Source of the DNA: CAIVSN01 sp036171455
Lineage (GTDB): Bacteria; Patescibacteriota; Gracilibacteria; BD1-5; UBA2023
Assembly: GCA_036171455.1 (NCBI GenBank)
Contig: JAVHRB010000086.1
Coordinates: forward strand, 1-6,874
Reading direction: 5' to 3'
Length of the DNA stretch: 6,874 bases
Of this stretch, positions 1 to 6,874 are shown in pieces. The notes under the pieces are model-generated. The model was not told where the DNA came from, did no database searches, and saw only the letters and a list, made by a program, of their open reading frames with translations. Positions within the stretch are counted from its first letter, which is position 1. Each line of letters opens with the position of its first letter. A program made the position numbers and the translations under genes.

Positions 1-1
1 T

Positions 2-58
2 GAAGTGTATATTGAAAAATGCGAAGAAGGGATTATTTCCGTCAATTTCGTAGGGTAA
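2..58 (+). CDS. Possible C-terminal tail of an upstream gene (partial)
   Basis: Reading from base 2 gives 18 codons (EVYIEKCEEGIISVNFVG) that end at a TAA at 56-58. The peptide has normal amphipathic composition, and the other two plus frames look less protein-like. The gene would start outside the window, so no function can be assigned. It would lie upstream of, and in the same direction as, the surface-protein gene, which has its own promoter. A non-coding start to the window is almost as likely. Confidence 0.3.
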   Translation, partial: EVYIEKCEEGIISVNFVG

Positions 59-95
59 AATTCCCATTGGGTGGAATAGAGCCGAAAACCTCGAT

Positions 96-124
96 TTGCT
101 TTCCTGAAATAACCGTCATACAAT
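96..124 (+). promoter_or_regulatory. Sigma70-type promoter for the surface-protein gene
   Basis: A -35 element TTGCTT (96-101) is separated by exactly 17 bases from a -10 element TACAAT (119-124). Transcription should begin near 131, leaving a leader of about 27 bases before the ATG at 158. The leader is pyrimidine-rich and has no Shine-Dalgarno sequence. The assignment rests on consensus similarity, ideal spacing and position. Confidence 0.6.
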
Positions 125-157
125 AACAATTGTTTCTTCCATCCTCATTTCTTTCAT

Positions 158-2832
158 ATGAAACAAATACCTCTTTTCGTCAGGCAATCCTTGATAGTTT
201 TCGCTGCTTTCGGCGTTATCGCATTCATTTCATTCTTAGCCGTAAGTAACGGACTCTTGCTGAAATCCACTCCCTACCAGTCGAGGAATGCCGCAGCCGA
301 TGCACAGCTCTCGAATCTTACCCAAGGCAAGGGTGCTGGGATCTCGACTGAATCGTCGCCAATGTCAAAACGAAAGCCATAACGCAGGCAGGAAATCCCG
401 TGGACAATAATACATACGTGTCATACCTCGACAATTACCTTTCGAAATTGAGCAAATTGGATGATACGGTTAGATTACAGTACGGATCGGATTATACGTT
501 CCTATTTCAATACATATATCCGAGAGTGTTCGAACTTCGATCAGCTTATTCTACTTCTATTCCTGATATTATTGGGCAGATAGGAGGTATTTCTGGAACC
601 GGAACTTCGGCTAGTACCGATATTCCCACTGCATCATTCACGATAGATGGCCTTCAAAATGCGACCCTTACTGTAGGTCAATCCCATCAGAAAGTATGGA
701 CTTCGACCAATGGAGCGTCTTGGAATACAACGTATACATTCAGTCAGGATCCAGAAAATACCACGCCTTGTGTCCAGAAGGATTCCAATGGCAACTGGCT
801 GTCCGGTACCTGGGCAGGAACCGATGGATTGGCTGGTAATACAGCCCAGGGCTCAGTAACCAATGCCCCGATTGATAACAAAGTAGGATGTATAGCTACT
901 TTCGTCTATACGGTCACGAATGCCGCATGAAGTGCGAGTTCGACCGCGACCATGAAGGTAGTTGCTTCAGTAGCAGAAACCCAGGCTCCAAAAAACGTTG
1001 AACCACTCGTGATAACTACTCCCGAATCTCTTCCGCAGGTCATTACCTATCAGACTCAAAATATTCAGCTTGAATATTCCGGAGGAGACGGAAGTGAACC
1101 ATTTTGGATGCCATGTATCCTAATACCTTCTTTTAAAACCGACGGACTCAAGGTGTCATCGCATGGGATTATCATGGGGAGCATCGCTGGATCGGAGAAA
1201 TCGGAAGATCACATTTGTGTTACCCTGTGGGTAGGGAACCAAATGACACGAAAAAATTTCTTTTACAAGATTATTCCCACGACAAAGGCTACGATGTCGA
1301 TCCTGAGTCCGGAAAAACTCCATACGGGCACGATAGGAAAAAAATATATCGAAGTCATACAAACGACGAAAGAAATCGACAGTTATGGAAATTATTACGA
1401 TGCTGAGGGCAAAAGGGATTGTAATCGAACGGCGAGTATCGAAAAAGTATCCGGAACGCTACCTCCCGGACTTGCCATACACAACGAAAACGATAGGCCC
1501 GGAGGATGAAACAAATACGGGCGCAAGGATATCAAAGGAATTCCCACTACGGCGGGGACATATGATTTTTCTCTCAAATATACTCTAGAGAACAGTTGTG
1601 AAACCGTCAAATTCACTGATACCAAAAATATGACAATCGTCATAGAGGCTCCAGGAAACGAAGATCCGGATGCTCCGAAAGTTATTTATTTCGATACAAT
1701 AATATATTCGTTGTGAAGCCATGCTTCGACCAATGGTGGCTTTCTTCAAAGTAACAGCACGTTTGCAGTACCGAAGAACATGAAAATAACGTTCACTATG
1801 CAAACGAATTGCGAAATAAGCCGGGAAGCTTGGTATTATCTCATCAATATCGACGGGGAAGACTTTTCGAAAAATGGTGAAAAAGTAAAATATGAATTGA
1901 AAGGATCAGATTTGAGCAACTTGTGCGAAGTAACATGATATTCGTCCAAAGGATACAATACCTACAATAGGATCTCGGTAACTCCTGAGGAGCTCAGCCT
2001 CGCTGAAGGTTCGCACAAAATCGTCATCCGCGGCTGTACCAAAGACGGACACTGCAGTCCAGTAAGCGATGGACTTCCCCTTTGTACCAACGAGAGTTGC
2101 AAGACTGCCGTTGAGACGGACGAAATGTGTAGTATGCTCTGATATGCCTGTACCTGGCATCCTACCGTAAATATGCCAGCATTCGTATTGAACGTTGCTC
2201 CGGTAACCCTCGGAGCGTATACGTCGACTACTCCCGAGAATTCTTTTGATGAAATGTCTTTGATTCAAGATCAATCATTTTCTAACATACGTTCGGTAAT
2301 CTTCCTTGGGCTCGACAACAGCAAATCCCCAAAGCTTTGCCGGGAAGCCCCAGGATCTGATCTCTGTGCCACAGGAAAAGGTTTCTACCATAAGCCAGCG
2401 ATCATTACGAGTTACGCGCAAGACAAAAATGTTGCCTATGATATCGTCGTGCCGGGTGGTAATGTCACTTCCGGTGGTACTGCCGAACCGTACGGAAGAT
2501 ATAATTGGTTCGTGAAATACGGCAATGAAACCCCAATAAATATCGGAGGATATACTACCGTTCCGGATAATCGAGAATTCGAATACAAATGGACCTGCTC
2601 CAGTCATTTCGTAATGGTGAAAAGCGAAATGCCTTGGGATAAATATGCGAGCATTACTGTGCCAAAAAATGAAGCCTGCAGTTTGGACTATAGAAAAAAA
2701 CATCTTGGACAGGTCGTTGCAGGAGGAGGTGCAGTAGGGAGTTACAATCCAATCTTCAAAGATATGGAGTGACGGGAAGCATATTGTAGTTGTGAAGAGT
2801 TCGAGAAGGGAGTGACGCCGATATACTGGTAA
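158..2832 (+). CDS. Large cysteine-rich Ig-like surface protein; UGA=Gly, one frame disruption
   Basis: The ATG at 158 opens a frame with a basic N-terminus and a hydrophobic segment (about residues 9-31), a signal anchor or uncleaved signal peptide. This frame stops at a TAA at 380-382, but the next frame carries on in protein-like sequence to a TAA at 2830-2832. One base lost near 350 (GAAATC to GAATC) would join them into about 891 residues. Six in-frame UGA codons follow (928, 1507, 1714, 1936, 2140, 2770; residues about 258, 451, 520, 594, 662, 872). The first falls in VTNAA-G-SASSTAT, an Ig-like domain ending where Gly is expected. Residues about 430-498 (GTLPPGL ... PTTAGTYDF) look like a He_PIG-type putative Ig domain, and earlier segments look similar. 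There are about 20 cysteines, all after the first 200 residues, suggesting disulfides outside the membrane. I see no LPXTG motif or C-terminal TM. Ligand and function are unknown; adhesin or envelope protein is inference. Confidence 0.8.
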
Positions 2833-2836
2833 CATT

Positions 2837-2871
2837 CGGGCATTTTCCGTAAAGCAACCAATCCCGTTTTT
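2837..2871 (+). terminator. Probable intrinsic terminator after the surface-protein gene
   Basis: Four bases past the stop codon, CGGG-c-ATT (2837-2844) can pair with AATCCCG (2860-2866) with one bulged C and a 15-base loop. Five T residues follow (2867-2871). The stem is short, so this is a moderate call, but its place at a convergent gene junction is right for a terminator. I found no convincing terminator in the opposite direction after yidD. Confidence 0.4.
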
Positions 2872-2929
2872 GTCGATATGCTGCAAAAGGCTCGGTACCG
2901 ATGGTATTTGGTATGGCGTATTTTATCGA

Positions 2930-3136
2930 CTATTTCCCGCACCCACGAATTCGCTTCCAGGCGAGGTACCCACCCTTCCAAACCCCGTGTTCCCGAATTC
3001 GTTCCTTCGCGAACTGGCTGCAGCTCGGTTGCATTTTGCAAACCCTCCGCGTGCCGGAATTTCGCCAATACGAATGGTCATGGCTGAAATAGGCTTGCCA
3101 GATTTCTATGAGGGATATTGCGAACTTCGCGAGCAT
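2930..3136 (-). CDS. yidD: YidD-family membrane protein insertion efficiency factor
   Basis: This 68-residue protein matches the YidD (DUF37) pattern. An amphipathic N-terminal helix (about residues 1-17) is followed by CKMQPSCSQFAKERIREHG (33-51) and then VWKGGYLAWKRI (52-63). These correspond to the family's C-R-F-x-P-T-C-S, E-A-I-x-x-x-G and K-G-G-W-L-A-x-K-R-I blocks. In model bacteria YidD acts at the cytoplasmic face of the inner membrane and helps YidC-dependent insertion of membrane proteins. The gene has no UGA codon and ends in TAG. It begins 13 bases after the stop of the upstream membrane-protein gene; a GTG at 3178 would extend it in frame, but the ATG at 3136 fits the family start. 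The protein ends at RGCGK and lacks the usual His-Pro...Gly-Gly-x-Asp-Pro tail. It is not beside rpmH, rnpA or yidC here. Confidence 0.82.
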   Translation of the reverse strand: MLAKFAISLIEIWQAYFSHDHSYWRNSGTRRVCKMQPSCSQFAKERIREHGVWKGGYLAWKRIRGCGK

Positions 3137-3149
3137 GCGAGGAGGTCGT

Positions 3150-4397
3150 TTAGAATTTTCCAATGGCAATTTTGACACCGATTCCTTTCCACTGGTCCTG
3201 CATCGTGACGAAGGTTTTCCTCTGCATTTCGAGGCGCTGGAGCTGGGTTTCGAGGGGAATTACAAATGCCGGTTCCTTCGTATTGGCGATTTGCTTTTTG
3301 AGTGCCGTGATGGTGTCGTCCAATTTTTCGAGTCCGGAATTGAGGAGGGTAATCATTTCGTTGATGGGTTCCAGAATTTGGCTTTTGGTCCAAGTGTCGA
3401 ACGTGTCGTAGTTGAAAATATCGGAATATTTGGAATTCTCCAAGGTGGTTTTCAATTTTTTTACGAGGCTAATTCCATCCCAAGCCTTGCCGATAGTCAT
3501 GTCGAACTTGTCCACTATACCTTTCGTTCACTCGTTCCAAGCTCATCGGGTCGCGTTCCTGAGCTCTTTGACAATCAAGGTTTTGGAAGTGGCCAACTCC
3601 GAAGAAACCGTTTCGAGCCGCTCGAACATTTTTTGGATTTTGATTTCCTCGCGTCATTGGACGTGCAAGACGATTTTCATGATGCCAACGAACGTATACC
3701 CGATAACGAATGAAAATATCCATCCGATTCCGTAAAATACCCGGATGGAAAGCCAGTATACGGCCACGAGCAAGAATACCACGATAACGAATCAGAAGGC
3801 TTCTCCACTCCCTTCCCCACAGCCGTCGATATCCCCGCAATTGCCGACGTCCAGACAGCCGTTGCTGGATTTCTTTGATTTTCTTTCTTCTTTGCTGGCT
3901 CCCCAGGCAAAAGCCCGCGCCTTGAACTGCCCGATTTTCTCGTCGATTTTGGACGGTTTCATGAGTTCTTCCTCGAATTCGTCGCCCCATTCGTGGATTC
4001 GGTCTTTCAGGGTATCGTATTTTTCGTAGGGTACGATTTCTCCCCCGATACCGATATGGGTGTCGGTGAACACGATGTTGGAAATCCGGAGGAACGTCCA
4101 AGAACGCAAAAACATCCGGATGATGATTCCGAGAAAAATAAGCCCATATGCCGCAATCAATCCTACCACCGTCCAGAGGAAGTACCGGTTGTTCAGGACG
4201 TAGAAGTCGTATATTCCGCCGCATACGAGGACGACCCCGAGCGGAATGAGCATTTTGGAGAGCAACCAAAGATAGTCTCGGGCTACCGTCTTGCGGAATT
4301 CCTCGAAGGATATCCAGTTATAGAGGTAGAATCCCTTGGTATCGATGGAAGTTTCGATGAGGGGATTCCGTTCGAAGAGTTCGATGTTGCGTGTCAT
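3150..4397 (-). CDS. Unrecognised four-TM, coiled-coil membrane protein (UGA=Gly)
   Basis: With UGA read as Gly this is a single frame of 415 residues ending in TAA. The in-frame UGA codons are at 3792-3794, 3654-3656, 3543-3545 and 3528-3530 (residues 202, 248, 285, 290). The N-terminal 40 residues are soluble. Two membrane segments follow (about 42-64 and 72-96), then a charged soluble section (about 100-175). Next comes a Gly/Asp-rich linker with three cysteines (about 178-200), two more membrane segments (about 203-219 and 222-245), and a long charged helical C-terminus (248-415) with heptad-like stretches such as LETQLQRLEMQRKTF. I recognise no family. It lies 42 bases after proS and 13 before yidD, so cotranscription is likely; a role in membrane-protein biogenesis is only guilt by association. 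The ATG at 4397 is chosen; a TTG at 4406 is possible. The frame is open back to the proS stop. Confidence 0.78.
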
Positions 4398-4439
4398 ATT
4401 CCACAAATAAGAATGCTGGTTTTCCGTGAGTGAGGGTTT

Positions 4440-5912
4440 TTAAAAACTTCTCGCTATGATGACCCGAACGGTATTTTTCCCACGGAGCGGTAACAGTTCG
4501 TCGGTGAATTGTCCATCGAACGGGATGCATCGGGTCGTGGCTTTGAACTTTTCCTTGATTTCTTTTTCGAATTCCGGATTTTGATCCCATTCGTAGATGG
4601 CGAATTTTCCGGATTCGATAGCGGTTCCGATGCCTTCCATGCTAAAACAGGCCACCGTGTTTTCTTCCACCCGTTTCCGGCTGTCAGCGAGGAGTTTTGC
4701 TTGGCCTTCCTCGTTCATTCTTGATACGGTCGCCATGACTTCAGCGAGGGTGATGATCACTTTTTCTCCCGTAATTCGTGATACAACGACACATTTTCCG
4801 GCTTCTCGGTCGCGTTCTCCACATTCGATTCGGATGGGGTATCCGGAGATTTCCCAATCGGTGATTTTCTGTCCCAGTCTCGCATCTCGGAGGTCGAGTT
4901 CGACCTTGCCGTTAGTACCAACGAGCGCTCGGAAATATTCTCATTGTACCGGAACCTCGCTCGCGTTTTCTCCAACGATGAGTCGAGCGATTTGACGGGC
5001 ATATTCTCCGATAGCTTCGGTGTTTTCTTTGGTGAACAATGGGAGAATTACTGCATGGAATTCGCTCATTTTCGGAGGAATTATGAGGCCTCGATCATCG
5101 GAATGACTGGAAATAATGCCTCCGATAGACCGCGTTGAAAGTCCCCAGGAAGTGTACCATGGATGGGTCAATGCCCCGTCTCGGTCTTGGTATTTCACGC
5201 CGAATCCTTCCATAAATCCCTGTCCGAGCAGGTGAGATGTACATATCTGGAGCGCCCAACCGTTGCTCATCATTGGCTCGAAAGTATAGGTAGTGTCGGC
5301 TCCGGCGAATTTCTCGCTCGCAGATTTGCGTCCAGCAATACCGCCAATAGCCATAACATCTTGAATCGTTTCAATATAGACTTTCCAGAGAATATCGAGT
5401 GCGAATGCATTAGCTTGAGGTCGGTTTTCGTGGAGGGTGTGGCCTTCCTGCCAGTAAAATTCTGCGGTGCGAAGGAACGGACGGGTGCGTTTTTCCCATC
5501 GGAGCACGGATACCCACTGGTTGTAGAGCATCGGGAGGTCTCGATACGATTGGAGTTTGTCCTTGAAGAAATCGCAGAATAGGAGCTCCGAAGTTGGTCG
5601 AATAGCGAGCGGTTCCTCGAGGGTTTTTCCTCATCCAATAGTGACAACGGCGAGTTCCGGAGCAAATCCTTCGACATGGTCTTTTTCCCGTTCGAAAAAA
5701 CTCATGGGAACGAGCATTGGGAGGTAGACATTCTGCACGCCGAGTCGATCGAGCTTCTCTTGCATAGCTTTTTGAATACGAGTCCACATGGTTACAGATT
5801 TCGGGAGAAAGGTGATGCAGCCGGGGGTAGGCGAATATTCGAACAGGTCGCCGGATTTGGCAACATCGAGGTACCATTGGGAGTAGTCGGTTTCGCGAGA
5901 GGTGATAGCCAT
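4440..5912 (-). CDS. proS: Prolyl-tRNA synthetase, archaeal/eukaryotic-like type (UGA=Gly)
   Basis: This class II enzyme charges tRNA-Pro with proline in the cytoplasm. The 490-residue length, the absence of the large INS editing insertion and the C-terminal extension fit the shorter archaeal/eukaryotic-type ProRS. Visible landmarks are DYSQWYLDV near the N-terminus, HVEGFAPELAVVT (about 79-91), EEPLAIRPTSE (99-109), motif 2 around FLRTAEFYWQEGHT (146-159), SEKFAGADTTYT (about 199-210), TSHLLGQ (225-231), and motif 3 around STRSIGG with HSDDRG (259-275). Two in-frame UGA codons occur, at 5631-5633 (residue 94) and 4941-4943 (residue 324). The first lies in TIG-G-GKTLEEP, matching the family's conserved THGGGKELEEP, so it must encode Gly. 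The true stop is TAA at 4440-4442. The C-terminal residue is Phe where related enzymes usually end in Tyr. It is the first gene of the minus-strand cluster, and the ATG at 5912 gives the family start. Confidence 0.95.
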
Positions 5913-5941
5913 GAGATAAATGTTTTTGAAATATGAGCTGG

Positions 5942-5968
5942 ATTATAGTCAAAATAAAAATTCCTCAA
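5942..5968 (-). promoter_or_regulatory. Probable promoter of the proS-membrane protein-yidD cluster
   Basis: On the minus strand a perfect TATAAT (5942-5947) lies about 30 bases before the proS ATG. A TTGAGG sits 15 bases upstream (5963-5968); TTTTGA (5965-5970) gives 17-base spacing but a weaker match. The -10 is convincing and the -35 is weak. The predicted leader is only about 20-25 bases, too short for a T-box or other riboswitch. Confidence 0.55.
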
Positions 5969-5981
5969 AAGGGGAATTTTT
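5956..5981. repeat. Inverted repeat overlapping the proS -35 region
   Basis: AAAAATTCCTC and GGGGAATTTTT form an 11-base-pair inverted repeat (one T-G wobble) around an AAAA loop. It resembles an intrinsic terminator in both directions, but it lies between divergent transcription units rather than after a gene. It covers the -35 side of the proS promoter, so an operator is possible. Confidence 0.6.
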
Positions 5982-6004
5982 ACGAAGTATCAGAATGTCA
6001 AAAT

Positions 6005-6032
6005 TTGCTTCTTTTCGGCTTTTGCTTACTAT
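6005..6032 (+). promoter_or_regulatory. Possible promoter for tRNA-Leu and efp
   Basis: TTGCTT (6005-6010) and TACTAT (6027-6032) are separated by 16 bases. The -35 is identical to that of the surface-protein promoter. Transcription would start about 35 bases before the tRNA, leaving a normal 5' leader for RNase P to remove. Consensus similarity is modest. Confidence 0.35.
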
Positions 6033-6073
6033 CTGCACGTTTTTTGGTGTGATTGCCGCTATTCATAGCATTG

Positions 6074-6159
6074 GCCCAGGTGGTGGAATGGTAGACACGC
6101 AGGTCTCAGAAGCCTGTGGGAGCAATCCCTTGTGAGTTCGAGTCTCATTCTGGGCACCA
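6074..6159 (+). tRNA. tRNA-Leu, anticodon CAG (reads CUG)
   Basis: A complete class II cloverleaf folds by eye. The acceptor stem is GCCCAGG with TCTGGGC (one G-T at its base). The D-arm contains GTGGAATGGTAGACAC, typical of leucine tRNAs. The anticodon stem CAGGT/GCCTG encloses loop CTCAGAA with anticodon CAG. A long variable arm pairs GGGA with TCCC, and the T-arm GTGAG/CTCAT encloses TTCGAGT. The discriminator is A (6156), and CCA is encoded at 6157-6159. It lies 36 bases before efp on the same strand, so the two may share a transcript. Confidence 0.96.
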
Positions 6160-6195
6160 AATCATCTCCAAAACAACTAGATTTAACTTTTTTTT

Positions 6196-6759
6196 ATGAA
6201 ATTCGCCATGCAGTGCCGTGTTGGTACGGTCGTTAAAATTGGAAGTGATATTCTCTTAGTTCTCAAGTTTGAGCTCCACCGTGGTGGACGAGGAGCTACG
6301 AATATCAAGCTTCGTCTCAAGAGTCTTCTTCAATGAAATTCTGTAGACAAGATGTTTGACAGTGAAGAAAAAATGGATGATATTACGCTCGAGCGGGTAA
6401 AATTTGAATTCCTATATGAATCTGCGGGATCGTACGCATTTATGAACCAAGAGACATTTGAACAGATAGAATTAACGGTAGATGATATAGGAGATGCCGT
6501 GAATTACCTGACAGAAGGTCTGATAGTAGATATTCAGAGCTATGAGGGAAGATTTATTGGAGCTATGCTTCCGCAACGCGTTAAGCTCAAGGTTATCGAG
6601 GCGGATCCTGCCGTAGCCGGAAACACGGCTGATGGAAAAGTCGATAAGCTGGTCAAGCTCGAAACTGGTCTTGAAATGCGAGTTCCAGGATTTATTAATA
6701 ATGGCGAATACCTCATTATTAATACCGAAACTGGAGAATATCAGGAACGAGCAAAATAA
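6196..6759 (+). CDS. efp: Translation elongation factor P (UGA=Gly)
   Basis: EF-P binds between the ribosomal P and E sites and relieves stalling at polyproline stretches. The 187-residue length is normal. The N-terminal KOW-like domain spans about residues 1-65 and the two OB domains follow. Recognisable features are GRGATNIKLRLKSL (31-44), MNQETFEQIEL (about 83-93), DPAVAGNTADG and the closing TGEYQERAK. One in-frame UGA at 6334-6336 (residue 47) stands where the family has Gly after the K-L-K-N-L stretch; without it the gene loses its first 47 codons. The modification loop reads HRGGRGA, with Arg at residue 32 where many EF-Ps carry the modified Lys. The ATG at 6196 is preceded by eight T residues and no Shine-Dalgarno sequence. 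The stop is TAA, and a strong terminator follows 11 bases later. Confidence 0.95.
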
Positions 6760-6770
6760 TTTTTGATTTT

Positions 6771-6804
6771 AAAAAATCCTTTCGGGAAACTGGAAGGATT
6801 TTTT
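6771..6804 (+). terminator. Intrinsic terminator after efp
   Basis: AAAAAATCCTTTC (6771-6783) pairs with GGAAGGATTTTTT (6792-6804), with one T-G wobble, around an 8-base loop. The T run closes the stem. The reverse strand has the same form, so it could work in both directions. Confidence 0.85.
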
Positions 6805-6874
6805 GGTGTTTCTAAATAAATGTTAAGTTGCAGCGTCAAGTTTACATGCAAAGAAATCTTCCTACCTCATGGTT

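Noticed and set aside
55..80. Small inverted repeat ATTCC...GGAAT after the possible upstream gene tail.
   Set aside because: Only five base pairs with no T-tract, so not convincing as a terminator.
340..382. Programmed -1 ribosomal frameshifting in the surface-protein gene.
   Set aside because: I found no slippery heptamer in the correct phase and no obvious downstream stem. A lost base in an A run is simpler.
2742..3068. Minus-strand open frame of 108 codons in phase with the membrane-protein gene.
   Set aside because: It lies past a genuine TAA, overlaps yidD in another frame and reads antisense to the surface-gene end. The yidD frame has clear family motifs; this one has none.
3108..3713. 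Long plus-strand frame of about 200 codons.
   Set aside because: It is the antisense shadow of the membrane-protein gene, whose frame is supported by membrane segments, cluster position and UGA=Gly continuity.
4440..5912. proS as a pseudogene broken by stop codons.
   Set aside because: The only breaks are UGA, one at a conserved Gly. There are no frameshifts and the catalytic motifs are intact.
5995..6135. Plus-strand frame with a hydrophobic, signal-like start (MSKFASFRLLLTICTFFGVI).
   Set aside because: It runs straight through the tRNA-Leu gene, and its second half is translated tRNA sequence. A short leader peptide cannot be excluded but nothing supports it.
928..6336. UGA read as tryptophan (code 4) or selenocysteine.
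   Set aside because: The checkable sites need Gly, TGG is used for tryptophan in the same genes, and selenocysteine would not occur 13 times in unrelated genes, none at a redox-type position.
6805..6874. Possible start of a further plus-strand gene (ATG at 6820 or 6846), or the tail of a minus-strand gene ending at 6842.
   Set aside because: At most 18 codons are visible, none recognisable, and the options conflict. The two-way terminator at 6771-6804 fits either orientation.

Overview
The window most likely comes from a bacterium that reads UGA as glycine (translation table 25), meaning the candidate phyla Gracilibacteria (BD1-5) or Absconditabacteria (SR1). Under the standard code nearly every gene here looks broken into pieces. 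Reading UGA as Gly restores full-length genes: prolyl-tRNA synthetase (2 UGA codons), elongation factor P (1), a four-TM membrane protein (4) and a large surface protein (6). In several places the UGA falls exactly where the family has a conserved glycine. All recognisable gene ends use TAA or TAG. No tRNA-Gly(UCA) lies in the window, so the reassignment is inferred from reading frames and family conservation.

Layout. Positions 1-58 may hold the tail of an upstream gene. A good sigma70-type promoter (96-124) precedes a plus-strand gene (158-2832) for a secreted or membrane-anchored, cysteine-rich protein of about 890 residues with Ig-like (He_PIG-type) repeats. This gene carries one apparent -1 frame disruption near position 350. 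It converges on a minus-strand cluster, transcribed from 5912 down to 2930: proS, then an unrecognised four-TM/coiled-coil membrane protein, then a small yidD. The intergenic gaps are 42 and 13 bases, which suggests one operon. A 161-base divergent region (5913-6073) contains the presumed proS promoter with an inverted repeat over its -35 side. A plus-strand tRNA-Leu(CAG) and efp follow, closed by a strong hairpin/T-tract terminator at 6771-6804. The last 70 bases show nothing I can assign.

Functionally this is mostly housekeeping translation: proS, tRNA-Leu and EF-P. It is joined to membrane-protein biogenesis (YidD plus an unknown membrane partner) and to one large cell-surface protein. I see no CRISPR array, insertion sequence, phage gene or toxin-antitoxin pair. 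The points of real interest are the recoding, the uncharacterised proS-membrane protein-yidD arrangement, the disrupted surface gene, an EF-P with Arg at the modification site, and the absence of Shine-Dalgarno sequences before every gene.
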